Assembly: GCA_001513105.1 (NCBI GenBank)
Contig: LFSH01000051.1
Span: 1 to 33,994 of the forward strand
Length of the DNA stretch: 33,994 nt
Source of the DNA: Clostridiales bacterium DTU070
Lineage (GTDB): Bacteria > Bacillota > Clostridia > DSM-8532
Direction of reading: 5' to 3'
Shown here: positions 15,558 through 23,683 of the stretch, piece after piece
Layout: every line of letters begins with the position of its first letter
How positions within the stretch are numbered: position 1 is the first letter of the stretch
Position numbers and translations under genes: made by a program
The notes under the pieces: model-generated
The model's database searches: none
The model's input: only the letters and a program-made list of their open reading frames with translations
Told to the model about the DNA's origin: nothing

Positions 15558-17285
15558 ATGAAAAAAATCAAGAGATTCATATCTTATTACGGCCCTTATA
15601 AGGGCATGTTTTTTATGGACATGTTCTGCGCACTGGTTCTTTCGGCAATTGATCTTTTCTTTCCGAAGCTCGTGCAGTACCTGTTGGAGGAAGTATACGG
15701 CAAGAGGCCGCCCGACATGGTAAAAATCATACTCCTTTCGGGACTGGGTCTCCTGGTGCTGTATATCGTCAGGTATTTCTGCCAGCGCTATATCACATCG
15801 CAGGGGCATATAATGGGAGCGCGCATGGAGGCAGACATGCGCAGGGATCTTTTCACCCACCTGCAGAAACTGTCCTTTTCGTTCTATGACGATGCCAATA
15901 CCGGAACGCTTATGTCGCGCATGACAAACGACCTTTTTGATATTTCGGAACTGGCCCATCACGGCCCTGAAGACCTGTTCATCTCGACGATAAAGATTGT
16001 CGGCGCGGTCGCAATAATGCTGACAATGAATGTTAAGCTGACGGTAATACTGCTGCTGCTGATTTCCTTTATAATAGTATTTACTGCTTATTACAACCTG
16101 AAAATGCGTGCGATATTTTCAGACAACCGCAGAAAAATCGCACTGGTTAACGCGCAGACCCAGGATACCCTCGCGGGAATAAGGGTTGTGAAGTCGTTTT
16201 CAAACGAAGCAATCGAGCAGGGCAAATTTGATGAGGGCAACAGAAAGTTCCTGGAATCCAAGGAATCAAGCTATACCATCATGGGGAAGTTTTTCTCAGG
16301 AAACCAGTTCCTCCAGGGAATCCTGTACCTGACCGTACTTGTTCTGGGCGGTGTTTTCTTAAGTCACGGCAGTATATCATCAACCGATCTCGTGGCGTAC
16401 ATCCTGTTTATAAATGTATTTTTAAGCCCGATAGACAAGCTGGTTAACTTCACCGAGTCTTTTCAGCGCGGAATGTCCGGTTTTGAACGGTTCATCGAAA
16501 TTCTTGATACGAAACCCGAAATAGAGGACAGCGAAGATGCCGTGGAATTAACCGATGTTCAGGGGGAAATAAGGTTCAACAACGTATCCTTCAGCTACAA
16601 CGACAAGACCGAAGTATTAAGAAACATCAACCTTACCATACCGAAGGGAAAGACCGTTGCGCTGGTTGGCCCGTCGGGCGGCGGCAAGACCACTTTCTGC
16701 AACCTGATACCGAGGTTTTATGAAGTGGATGAGGGCTCAATTACCATTGACGGAAAGGATATCAGGGACGTAACTCTCGAATCGCTGCGCAGAAATATAG
16801 GCATGGTTCAGCAGGATGTGTACCTGTTCACCGGAACGGTTGCCGAAAACATACTATACGGAAAACCCGACGCAACCCGTGAAGAAATAATTAATGCCGC
16901 GAAACTTGCCAATGCTCATGATTTTATAATGCAGCTGGAGAACGGTTATGACACCTTTGTAGGCGAAAGAGGTGTAAAACTGTCAGGTGGACAGAAACAA
17001 AGAATATCAATAGCAAGGGCCTTTCTGAAAAACCCGCCGATACTTATACTGGATGAAGCAACCTCGGCACTTGACAACGAAAGTGAAAGGCTTGTCCAGG
17101 AATCCCTTGACGCCCTTGCAAAGGGAAGAACCACGTTAGTCATTGCTCACAGACTTTCAACCATAAGGAATGCCGATAATATTGTCGTGCTCACCGCGAA
17201 TGGCATCGAGGAGCAGGGAACCCACGACGAACTGATGAAAAAAGGCGGGGTGTATGCATCGCTCCATAGCGATGTAAAGTTTTAA
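15558..17285 (+). CDS. ABC exporter half-transporter (MsbA/BmrA-like)
   Basis: Fused membrane and ATPase protein of 575 aa, the usual size for a homodimeric ABC-B exporter. Six membrane spans occupy about residues 15-305. The ATPase follows: Walker A GPSGGGKTT at ~371, Q-loop MVQQDVYLF, signature LSGGQKQR at ~475, Walker B ILILDEATSALD at ~495, and switch histidine in IAHRLSTIR. Both catalytic residues are intact, so a working homodimer is likely. Substrates of such proteins include lipids, drugs and peptides; nothing here decides. A promoter lies just upstream and the downstream hairpin is shared with the converging sugar-transport operon. Confidence 0.9.
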   Translation: MKKIKRFISYYGPYKGMFFMDMFCALVLSAIDLFFPKLVQYLLEEVYGKRPPDMVKIILLSGLGLLVLYIVRYFCQRYITSQGHIMGARMEADMRRDLFTHLQKLSFSFYDDANTGTLMSRMTNDLFDISELAHHGPEDLFISTIKIVGAVAIMLTMNVKLTVILLLLISFIIVFTAYYNLKMRAIFSDNRRKIALVNAQTQDTLAGIRVVKSFSNEAIEQGKFDEGNRKFLESKESSYTIMGKFFSGNQFLQGILYLTVLVLGGVFLSHGSISSTDLVAYILFINVFLSPIDKLVNFTESFQRGMSGFERFIEILDTKPEIEDSEDAVELTDVQGEIRFNNVSFSYNDKTEVLRNINLTIPKGKTVALVGPSGGGKTTFCNLIPRFYEVDEGSITIDGKDIRDVTLESLRRNIGMVQQDVYLFTGTVAENILYGKPDATREEIINAAKLANAHDFIMQLENGYDTFVGERGVKLSGGQKQRISIARAFLKNPPILILDEATSALDNESERLVQESLDALAKGRTTLVIAHRLSTIRNADNIVVLTANGIEEQGTHDELMKKGGVYASLHSDVKF

Positions 17286-17311
17286 AAGGAGCATTAATGT
17301 TTTAATGCTCC
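17280..17311 (-). terminator. Terminator of the sugar-transport operon
   Basis: A 10-bp perfect stem (17288-17297 with 17302-17311) is followed on the minus strand by TTTTAAAA. On the plus strand there is no T-tract. Its tail overlaps the stop of the convergent ABC exporter gene. Confidence 0.7.
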
Positions 17312-17317
17312 GAAAGT

Positions 17318-18172
17318 TCACCCTTTTATTGCCCCGATTGTCATGCTTTCGATTATCCTGTCGCTTAGAAACAGGTAGGCAGTGATACTGGGTATCACCA
17401 TGATTACTATTGCGGCCAGCTGCACGGTCCAGTTGGTTGAGTATTGGCCCTTGAACCGCGTCAAACTTACCGGCAGCGTCAGTTTATTCGGGTCGGACAT
17501 GAAAATCAGTGCGAACATAAGCTCATTCCACATAGAAACAAAATTGAAAATTGATATCGTTGCAATAGCCGACTTTGACAGGGGAAATATTATTTTCCAG
17601 AATATCTTTGACATGTTTCCTCCGTCTATAATGACGGCTTCTTCAATTTCATTTGGTATTGTGCGCATGAACCCTGATAATATGAAAATGGAGGTTGGCA
17701 GGGCAAAAGCCACATATGGAAGAATTAAGGCCAGGTAACTGTTCGTAAGATTGATCCTGGTGAACAGTGAAAAAAGAGGTATCAGGGTGGAATGAATGGG
17801 TATCATGACACCTAAAAGGAATAAGCCCAGGACCGTTCCCGACAGTTTCCATTTCAGCCGGGTTATTGCAAAGGCGGCCATGCTTGCGACAATTATTGTA
17901 ATGAACAGTGACGTAACGGCAACAAAAGCCGAGTTAAAAAAACTTATACCGATCTTGCCTGCAACCCATGCTGTTTTGTAATTCTCAAACACTGGGTTAA
18001 GCGTAATTCCCCACGGGTCATTGAAAAGCTCCGAATTGGTTTTAAAGGAGTTTAAAATAAGCCATACTAAAGGGTACAGGCATGTTATAGAGGAAGCAAT
18101 CATTATTATGTAAAAAATAACAGAACCTATACGGGGTTTCTTTCCTTCTTCTTTCCTTGAAACGTCCTTCAT
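17318..18172 (-). CDS. CUT1 carbohydrate ABC permease (MalG-type)
   Basis: Inner permease subunit of 284 aa with six spans, in a binding-protein-dependent sugar importer. The EAA loop EEAVIIDGGNMSKIFWKIIFPL (residues ~190-212), which docks on the ATPase, is intact, as is the C-terminal DRIIESMTIGAIKG typical of MalG partners. It lies 24 bases after the MalF-type gene and is the last gene of the operon before a terminator. The substrate is probably an oligosaccharide, judging from the family and the YesMN regulators; it cannot be named. Confidence 0.93.
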   Translation of the reverse strand: MKDVSRKEEGKKPRIGSVIFYIIMIASSITCLYPLVWLILNSFKTNSELFNDPWGITLNPVFENYKTAWVAGKIGISFFNSAFVAVTSLFITIIVASMAAFAITRLKWKLSGTVLGLFLLGVMIPIHSTLIPLFSLFTRINLTNSYLALILPYVAFALPTSIFILSGFMRTIPNEIEEAVIIDGGNMSKIFWKIIFPLSKSAIATISIFNFVSMWNELMFALIFMSDPNKLTLPVSLTRFKGQYSTNWTVQLAAIVIMVIPSITAYLFLSDRIIESMTIGAIKG

Positions 18173-18196
18173 TGAGCTTGCACTCCCTGTGTTAAC

Positions 18197-19081
18197 TTAG
18201 TATTGTATTTCCTCGGATTTGAAAACCCTGTTCAGAATAAAGGTTACCAAAAGACACAGTACCAGCAAAACGACGGATACTGCACTGCCGTAACCGTATT
18301 GATAATCCCGGAAGGACTTGTAATACATGAATGACGCCATAACTTCACTGGCGTGGTTTGGTCCTCCGTTCGTCATAACGTAAATCAGGTCGAAAAAGCG
18401 CAGGGAACCGGTAGCCATTAAAACAGTATCAATTCCTATTATGGGCTTTATTAACGGCAGTATGATATAGCGGATCATTTTTCCCTGGGTTACACCGTCG
18501 ATAAGAGCCGCTTCTTTCAGTTCGGCAGGGATATTCTCTATCGCTGCAAGATATATAATCATATGGTAGCCGACAAACTGCCAGCAAATTACCGCAATAA
18601 CCGAACCCATTACCGTGCTTTCGCTGGCAAGCCATAAACGGGTCAAACTGTTCAGGCCGACAGCGGAAAGAAGGCGGTTGATGATTCCAAACTCGGGATT
18701 ATATATAAATGACCACAAAAGTCCGATTGCAACGCTTGACAAAATATTCGGAAGGAAAAAAACAGTCTTGAAATACCTTTTTCCTTTTATTTTACCGCTG
18801 ATGGCAATGGCAAGCAAAATAGCTAAGGGAGTTTCAATAACCAGTGACCAGAACATCAGCAGGAAAGTATTCTTCATACTTTTGATGAAAATGGTGTCTT
18901 TTGCAAATAAATTGATATAATTGTTAAGGCCCGTGAACTTCTGAGTATCAAGGATATTCCATCTGAAAAAGCTGTAATAAACAGTGTTGAAAATGGGTAT
19001 TATTACAATTCCGATGTATATGACCAGTGCCGGTAATATAAAGGAAAGGATTGTTTTTTTGTTTCGCTGCATTGTTTCCAT
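18197..19081 (-). CDS. CUT1 carbohydrate ABC permease (MalF-type)
   Basis: Partner permease of 294 aa with six spans. EAA loop ELKEAALIDGVTQGKMIRYIILPL lies at about residues 186-210. Other family marks are NTVYYSFFRWN after span 1 and MTNGGPNHASEV near the end. ATG 19081 follows AAGGTGG by 7 bases. A 212-base gap separates it from the solute-binding gene upstream, and that gap carries a large stem-loop, suggesting the permeases are made at a lower level than the binding protein. Confidence 0.93.
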   Translation of the reverse strand: METMQRNKKTILSFILPALVIYIGIVIIPIFNTVYYSFFRWNILDTQKFTGLNNYINLFAKDTIFIKSMKNTFLLMFWSLVIETPLAILLAIAISGKIKGKRYFKTVFFLPNILSSVAIGLLWSFIYNPEFGIINRLLSAVGLNSLTRLWLASESTVMGSVIAVICWQFVGYHMIIYLAAIENIPAELKEAALIDGVTQGKMIRYIILPLIKPIIGIDTVLMATGSLRFFDLIYVMTNGGPNHASEVMASFMYYKSFRDYQYGYGSAVSVVLLVLCLLVTFILNRVFKSEEIQY

Positions 19082-19235
19082 TATACTGCCACCTTATAAA
19101 GTTACTGATTTTTTTCTAAACCCTCATGGTATTAATTCCATAAAATAAATTAAAACACTCATAAAGATTAATATATATCTGCCTTTCCTGACTTTTATAA
19201 TTACTGTCAAACACCCTAATGCTATTTATATAGCC

Positions 19236-19276
19236 TGTCAGGTGGATGGGGGGGAGAGGGAGGTATCCACCTGACA
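19236..19276 (-). other. Intra-operon stem-loop after the solute-binding gene
   Basis: A perfect 12-bp inverted repeat (19236-19247 with 19265-19276) encloses a 17-base loop that is all C, T and A in the mRNA. No T-tract follows, so it is more likely an mRNA processing or stabilising element than a terminator. It sits 17 bases past the stop of the binding-protein gene. Confidence 0.7.
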
Positions 19277-19293
19277 CGCTGATTAATAATCAA

Positions 19294-20586
19294 TTATTCC
19301 CTGTTTTGATCAGTGAACTCCTGCAGCTTGCTGAATGCCTCTTCCGGATCCGTTCCTGCAGTAATTGCCTGTATTGCATTGTTGAATTCATTTCCGATGG
19401 TGCTTCCAAGGGCAACGTCATAGAACAGGAAGAGTTCAGTCATATCCTTCTGAAGCTCTGCAACCTTGATTGCAACAGGATTTGATTTTGCAGGATCAAT
19501 GGTGGTCTTGGTTGCAAGAAGGTTTCCTGCTTCAGCAAATTTTGTCTGTATTTCTTCTGATGCTATTGTCTTCAGGAATTCAACCGCAGCTTCCTTGTTC
19601 TTGCAGTTCATACTGATTGCAAAACTCTGGTCTGGCTGGCCAAGCCAGTTGTTGATATCGCCTTTTCCGCCTTCTATTGCCGGGAATCTTGCAACATCCA
19701 CCTTGCCTTTCAACGGTGATTCATCGTTGGTCAACTGTTGGATGGCCCAGCTTCCCATAACCAGCATGGCTGCCTTTCCTTCCTTGAACAGTTCCTGGGC
19801 AGGGTCATTGTCCAGTGCGTTGAACCCTTCGGGGAAAGCATTCATTTGAACGAGCTCGTACATGATCCTGCCTGCTTCAATGAAAGAAGGATCAAGCCAT
19901 GTACCGGTTCCTTCGTATACCTTGTTGAAGGGTTCGCTTCCGCCAATGCGGTTTGCAACCAGTTCGCTGTACATTGCGCCAACCCACGGAGCCTTGTTTC
20001 CAAGTGCGAAAGGAGTGATACCGTTTTCATTAAGCGTGTTTATAACATCCTTGAGTTCAGAGTATGTTTCAGGAGCTTTCAGGTTGTATTTGTCGAAAAT
20101 CTCCTTGTTGTAGAACAGGCATACAACCGTCTGGGTTGTTGGAGCTGCGTAGACTTTTCCGTCCATTGTGAATGGAGTTAAAATACCGTTTATGTAGCTG
20201 TTTTTCCAGTTGGGGTCCTTATCAAGATCTTCACTGATACTGTATACTTTTCCTGAAGTGACAAAGGGCTTTAAGAATCCTGCCGCCCATGTGTTGAATA
20301 AGTCGGGAGCTTCGTTTGTTGCCATGAGTGTTGCAATTTTTGTCTTGTACTGTTCCTGTTCCGTGAATTCAATTTCGATTACTGCACTGCTGCTTTTTTC
20401 GTTGAACAGGTTTACTGCTTCCTTAATGATTTTTGAGTTCGGGTCGGTTTCTATTCCCCAGGCTTCAATCTTCAGCTTTGTCTTCTCAGTTCCTCCGCCT
20501 GTACCGACCTTCGCAGTGTCACACCCCGATAACAGTGCAACAATAATCAAAATGGAACACACTAATACCAAAGACCGTCTTCTCAT
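19294..20586 (-). CDS. Extracellular solute-binding lipoprotein, CUT1 family
   Basis: Sugar-binding lipoprotein of 430 aa. The signal peptide MRRRSLVLVCSILIIVALLSGC ends in lipobox LLSGC with the lipidated Cys at residue 22. The mature part has the family-1 binding-protein pattern: KIEAWGIETDPNSK start, then LFNEKSSSAVIEIEFTEQEQ, APDLFNTW, GKVYAAPTTQTVVCLFYNKEI, and FKEGKAAMLVMGSWAIQQL. ATG 20586 follows AGGAGG by 8 bases. It is the first transport gene, placed after a YesM/YesN two-component pair that probably controls it. Confidence 0.95.
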   Translation of the reverse strand: MRRRSLVLVCSILIIVALLSGCDTAKVGTGGGTEKTKLKIEAWGIETDPNSKIIKEAVNLFNEKSSSAVIEIEFTEQEQYKTKIATLMATNEAPDLFNTWAAGFLKPFVTSGKVYSISEDLDKDPNWKNSYINGILTPFTMDGKVYAAPTTQTVVCLFYNKEIFDKYNLKAPETYSELKDVINTLNENGITPFALGNKAPWVGAMYSELVANRIGGSEPFNKVYEGTGTWLDPSFIEAGRIMYELVQMNAFPEGFNALDNDPAQELFKEGKAAMLVMGSWAIQQLTNDESPLKGKVDVARFPAIEGGKGDINNWLGQPDQSFAISMNCKNKEAAVEFLKTIASEEIQTKFAEAGNLLATKTTIDPAKSNPVAIKVAELQKDMTELFLFYDVALGSTIGNEFNNAIQAITAGTDPEEAFSKLQEFTDQNRE

Positions 20587-20637
20587 TTACTTTTCCTCCT
20601 GTTATTATTTTTTGCGGCTGAAATATGCCACATTTCT

Positions 20638-20643
20638 ATTATA
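20638..20643 (-). promoter_or_regulatory. -10 box before the solute-binding gene
   Basis: TATAAT on the minus strand about 50 bases before the ATG, with no recognisable -35. This fits a promoter that needs an activator such as the YesN-type regulator encoded upstream. Confidence 0.45.
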
Positions 20644-20714
20644 AAGTTTTCCATTTGCCGTAGATTTGGAGTAATTAACTAAATATTTGAAAAAATAAAC
20701 TTCCGGTGAAAATC

Positions 20715-22505
20715 TCAGGTTTCAATCCGGGGACTTGGTTCGTTGTCGGGCAGATATATGCTTACACAGGTTCCGCAGTCTTTCCGGCTTTGGATGCGTA
20801 GCCCGAAATTCTCCCCATAGTACATTTTTATTCTTTTGTCCACGTTTTTTAACCCTATATGGGTATGCCTTTCGGAAAAACTGCTTTTAAAACCGTCGGA
20901 AAGGATCCTGGCGCATGTTTCTTCATCCATTCCTACGCCGTCATCCTTCACCTGCAAAACCATCATATGATTCTCAATGAAACCTTCGATACTTATTTTC
21001 CCGTTGCCGATTTTGTTCTCAATTCCGTGCACAATTGCGTTTTCCACTATCGGCTGTAGAATCAGCTTCGGTATTTTCACGTTGATTATCTCAGGGCTTA
21101 TATTCATTTCGGCTTCTATTTTGTCGCCATACCTGAACTTCTGTATTGTAAGATAGTTTTCTACGTTCTTCATTTCATCCCTGACTGTAATAAAATCCTC
21201 GCCGCTTATGCTGGCACGCATCAGGTCGCCGAGGGCCTTTACCATTTTCCCGATTTCGGGGACACCTCGCATTCTTGCCAGCCAGTTTATCGATTCCAGC
21301 GAGTTGTAAAGAAAATGCGGATTAATCTGCATTCTTAACGACTTCAGTTCTGCTTTCTGCTTAAGCAGTTCCTCCTGGTAGACCTTCTTGATCAGCTGCC
21401 TGACCTGGCTGACCATTCCGTTGAAATGCCTGCTCAATATTCCTATTTCATCTTTTGATTCGTAGTCTATATATACGTCGAAGTTTCCTTTTCCCACTTC
21501 ATCCATTTTCTTTGAAAGATCCCGGACGGGTCTGGATATTCCCTTGGAAATAATTATCGAAAGAACAACCGACAAGAGGCAGCAGCACAGAATAATCAAA
21601 AATATCCAGTTCCCGAGCCATATGATTTCCTTCTCGTATTCCAGCGAAGGAATGAAACTGATCATTCTCCACGGTGTACCCTGGATGTTCCTGTATGTTA
21701 CATAATAGTTTTTTCCGGCTATATTCGCGGTTGTGAAGTTTTCACTCAGAATGCCGTCTATCGCCCCGGAGGTTGAAAACTCATTCTGCTTGCCAAGAAG
21801 ATTCTTGTCCTTTGCCGAAACGATATATCCCTGCTGATCCACAACTAACAGTTCGCCGGCATTGAACAGTTCTGTTTCCTTAAAAGTGTTTATAATGCTG
21901 CTTTCACGCAGGTATACAAATACGTAGCCAATTTTTTCCTGGCTGTCGAGACTGTTTATCACTCTTCCAACCATAAGCGTCTGGGTCACAGGGTTGGTGT
22001 TAAACCAGAATGTGCTTCCTTGGCCCTTCTCAAGTATTATCTTCTCTTCGTCGTTACCGGTTAACGATATAGATGCCGGATTAACATAATATATTATTCC
22101 CGAATTTGAAATAACCTGGATTGCCGCTATGTCCGAATCCGAGGATATGAGACTTCTGAGCTGGGAGTCTATGGTTTTTTCAGCAATGATTTTCTCCTGT
22201 TCAATGGCAAATCCCCTGTTGCTGTTTTTTAATGCATCCTGGATTGAAGCACTTGAAACCACCTGGAATGTTAAGCGTTCAGCCTCGCGAAGATTAATCT
22301 CAATATTGTTTCCGGTCTCCATCAGGATATCCTTTGTATACTGCTCGGTTTTATTCTTAAGAAGTTCACTGGAACGGTAAAAGGAAAAAGTGCCGATAAA
22401 CAGGGCAGGAAAAATGATCAAAAACAGGAATGACAGAATCAGTTTTTTATGGATTGGCATGTCGCGGAAATACCTGTTAATGCTTCTTATGATTTTCAGT
22501 TTCAT
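20715..22505 (-). CDS. YesM-type sensor histidine kinase
   Basis: Membrane sensor kinase of 596 aa. Span 1 at about residues 22-42; extracytoplasmic Cache-like sensor to ~290; span 2 at ~293-318; HAMP at ~320-375 (ISRPVRDLSKKMDEVGKGNF...DEIGILSRHFNGM). The phosphoacceptor segment is of the LytS/YesM class, LRMQINPHFLYNSLESINW (His near residue 395), followed by an ATPase domain with NAIVHGIENK and DDGVGMDEE. The start codon overlaps the stop of the response-regulator gene (ATGA), so the two are translationally coupled. Such pairs usually sense an extracellular sugar, sometimes through the binding protein, and switch on the neighbouring importer. Confidence 0.94.
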   Translation of the reverse strand: MKLKIIRSINRYFRDMPIHKKLILSFLFLIIFPALFIGTFSFYRSSELLKNKTEQYTKDILMETGNNIEINLREAERLTFQVVSSASIQDALKNSNRGFAIEQEKIIAEKTIDSQLRSLISSDSDIAAIQVISNSGIIYYVNPASISLTGNDEEKIILEKGQGSTFWFNTNPVTQTLMVGRVINSLDSQEKIGYVFVYLRESSIINTFKETELFNAGELLVVDQQGYIVSAKDKNLLGKQNEFSTSGAIDGILSENFTTANIAGKNYYVTYRNIQGTPWRMISFIPSLEYEKEIIWLGNWIFLIILCCCLLSVVLSIIISKGISRPVRDLSKKMDEVGKGNFDVYIDYESKDEIGILSRHFNGMVSQVRQLIKKVYQEELLKQKAELKSLRMQINPHFLYNSLESINWLARMRGVPEIGKMVKALGDLMRASISGEDFITVRDEMKNVENYLTIQKFRYGDKIEAEMNISPEIINVKIPKLILQPIVENAIVHGIENKIGNGKISIEGFIENHMMVLQVKDDGVGMDEETCARILSDGFKSSFSERHTHIGLKNVDKRIKMYYGENFGLRIQSRKDCGTCVSIYLPDNEPSPRIET

Positions 22506-23263
22506 TTCCCTACCTCTTCTGCAGTTAAAAGCCTGTCCCTGTATTCCGACGGTGTGAGGCCGTAGTATTTTTTGAACACCTGGCTGAAATAGCCGGGATC
22601 AAAAATGCCCACCATGGAGGATATTTCGTATATTTTGTAATCAAAGTCCGACAGGAGTTCGCATGCTTTTTTAAGCCTGTATTTTGTAAGGGTTTCAAGA
22701 AATGTTTCGCCCATTTCCTTCTTGAAAAGGCGGCTGATGTAGATGTGATTCATATGTACGTATTCTGCTGCAGTGAATAGGGATATATCTTCAGAATAGT
22801 GGTTTTCAATATATTCCAGTAAATCGCGGACAACCTTGTTTTTTATTTTCGGGGCTCTGCATGGATTGTTGAGGTCTTTCAGGCGTGTGATTTCACCGAG
22901 CTTTCTTTTAGCTTTTAAAACGGCTTCGATTATTTCGTCCGGGTCGGAGGGTTTCAGGATATAGTCAACGGCACCCAGGCTGATTGCAGTTTTGGCATAG
23001 CTGAAATCTTCATATCCGGTGAGGAGGATTGACTGGATTTCGGGAACCTGTTCCTTCGCTGCTTCAATCAGTTTCAGGCCGTCCATACCGGGCATCCTTA
23101 TGTCGGTGATTAATACCTGGGGCTGCTTGGATATAATCATTGAAAGAGCTTCATTGCCATTGGAGGCAATACCCAATACCTTGACTCCGTATTCACTCCA
23201 GTTAATTGACATTAAACCCTGCCGTATAATCAGTTCGTCGTCTGCAATTACCATGCCAACCAT
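22502..23263 (-). CDS. YesN-type response regulator (receiver + AraC HTH)
   Basis: Cytoplasmic regulator of 253 aa. The receiver occupies residues ~3-120, with acidic pocket ADDE, phosphoacceptor Asp in ITDIRMPGMDG and the conserved lysine in ILKPSDP. The AraC-type double HTH spans ~150-250 (...HMNHIYISRLFKKEMGETF... and ...GYFSQVFKKYYGLTPSEYR). It is shorter than many YesN proteins (about 500 aa) because no long linker separates the domains. ATG 23263 is chosen, preceded by GGGGGGA at 7 bases; an in-frame opening to 23320 lacks such a site. Confidence 0.93.
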   Translation of the reverse strand: MVGMVIADDELIIRQGLMSINWSEYGVKVLGIASNGNEALSMIISKQPQVLITDIRMPGMDGLKLIEAAKEQVPEIQSILLTGYEDFSYAKTAISLGAVDYILKPSDPDEIIEAVLKAKRKLGEITRLKDLNNPCRAPKIKNKVVRDLLEYIENHYSEDISLFTAAEYVHMNHIYISRLFKKEMGETFLETLTKYRLKKACELLSDFDYKIYEISSMVGIFDPGYFSQVFKKYYGLTPSEYRDRLLTAEEVGK

Positions 23264-23401
23264 TTTTAATCCCCCCGACAGAATAAAATCCGTACCGGAT
23301 AAGCATTGTGAATTAGCCATGAAATAACTTGCCTGATGTGAGCATTCAAAAAGCTGTTAATCTTTTGAAAACAACGGTGGAAAAAGGGTTTTCACGTAAA
23401 T

Positions 23402-23430
23402 AGAATATCATTGCAGTTATTGCTTGTCAA
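23402..23430 (-). promoter_or_regulatory. Promoter of the YesN/YesM operon
   Basis: Minus strand perfect TTGACA (23430-23425), a 17-base spacer, and TATTCT (23407-23402). The leader would be about 130 bases. Confidence 0.65.
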
Positions 23431-23577
23431 TCAGCCCGGCGGGGTTTCGCCGGCCCAACTTTATGTGTATAAGTATGCAAATTTTACCTGTTTTACGCCG
23501 ATTTGGGCCCGTTATGCGCGTTAAACCGAAATGACAGTGCAATCAGGATAATAGGAAACTTTTTTAATAATAAGGTA

Positions 23578-23606
23578 TTGACAAACGGGATTTTATACTG
23601 TAAATT
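23578..23606 (+). promoter_or_regulatory. Promoter of the amino-acid transport operon
   Basis: Perfect TTGACA (23578-23583), a 17-base spacer, and TAAATT (23601-23606); the predicted start is ~60 bases before the ATG at 23673. Confidence 0.65.
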
Positions 23607-23683
23607 TATATTTATACAAAATATCAATGAATAAATGAATAATTATACAAATACTAATAGGGGGAGTAAAAAATGAAAAAAGT

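Larger units (their letters stand above)
23264..23672. other. Divergent regulatory region between the two-component operon and the amino-acid operon
   Basis: No gene is seen here. It holds the minus-strand promoter of the response regulator (23402-23430), the plus-strand promoter of the binding-protein gene (23578-23606), a GC-rich hairpin CCGGCG (23436-23441) with CGCCGG (23448-23453), and a weaker TGAAAAC/GTTTTCA inverted repeat near 23365-23393. The hairpin has no T-tract on either strand. Confidence 0.55.

Noticed and set aside
23436-23453. GC-rich hairpin as a terminator
   Set aside because: No T-tract on either strand, and it lies upstream of the -35 box of the minus-strand promoter.
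23676-23682. dnaX-like A-AAA-AAG programmed frameshift site
   Set aside because: The heptamer is present, but the reading phase from ATG 23673 is AAA-AAA-G, so tandem slippage in the dnaX manner does not fit; kept only as one option among several.
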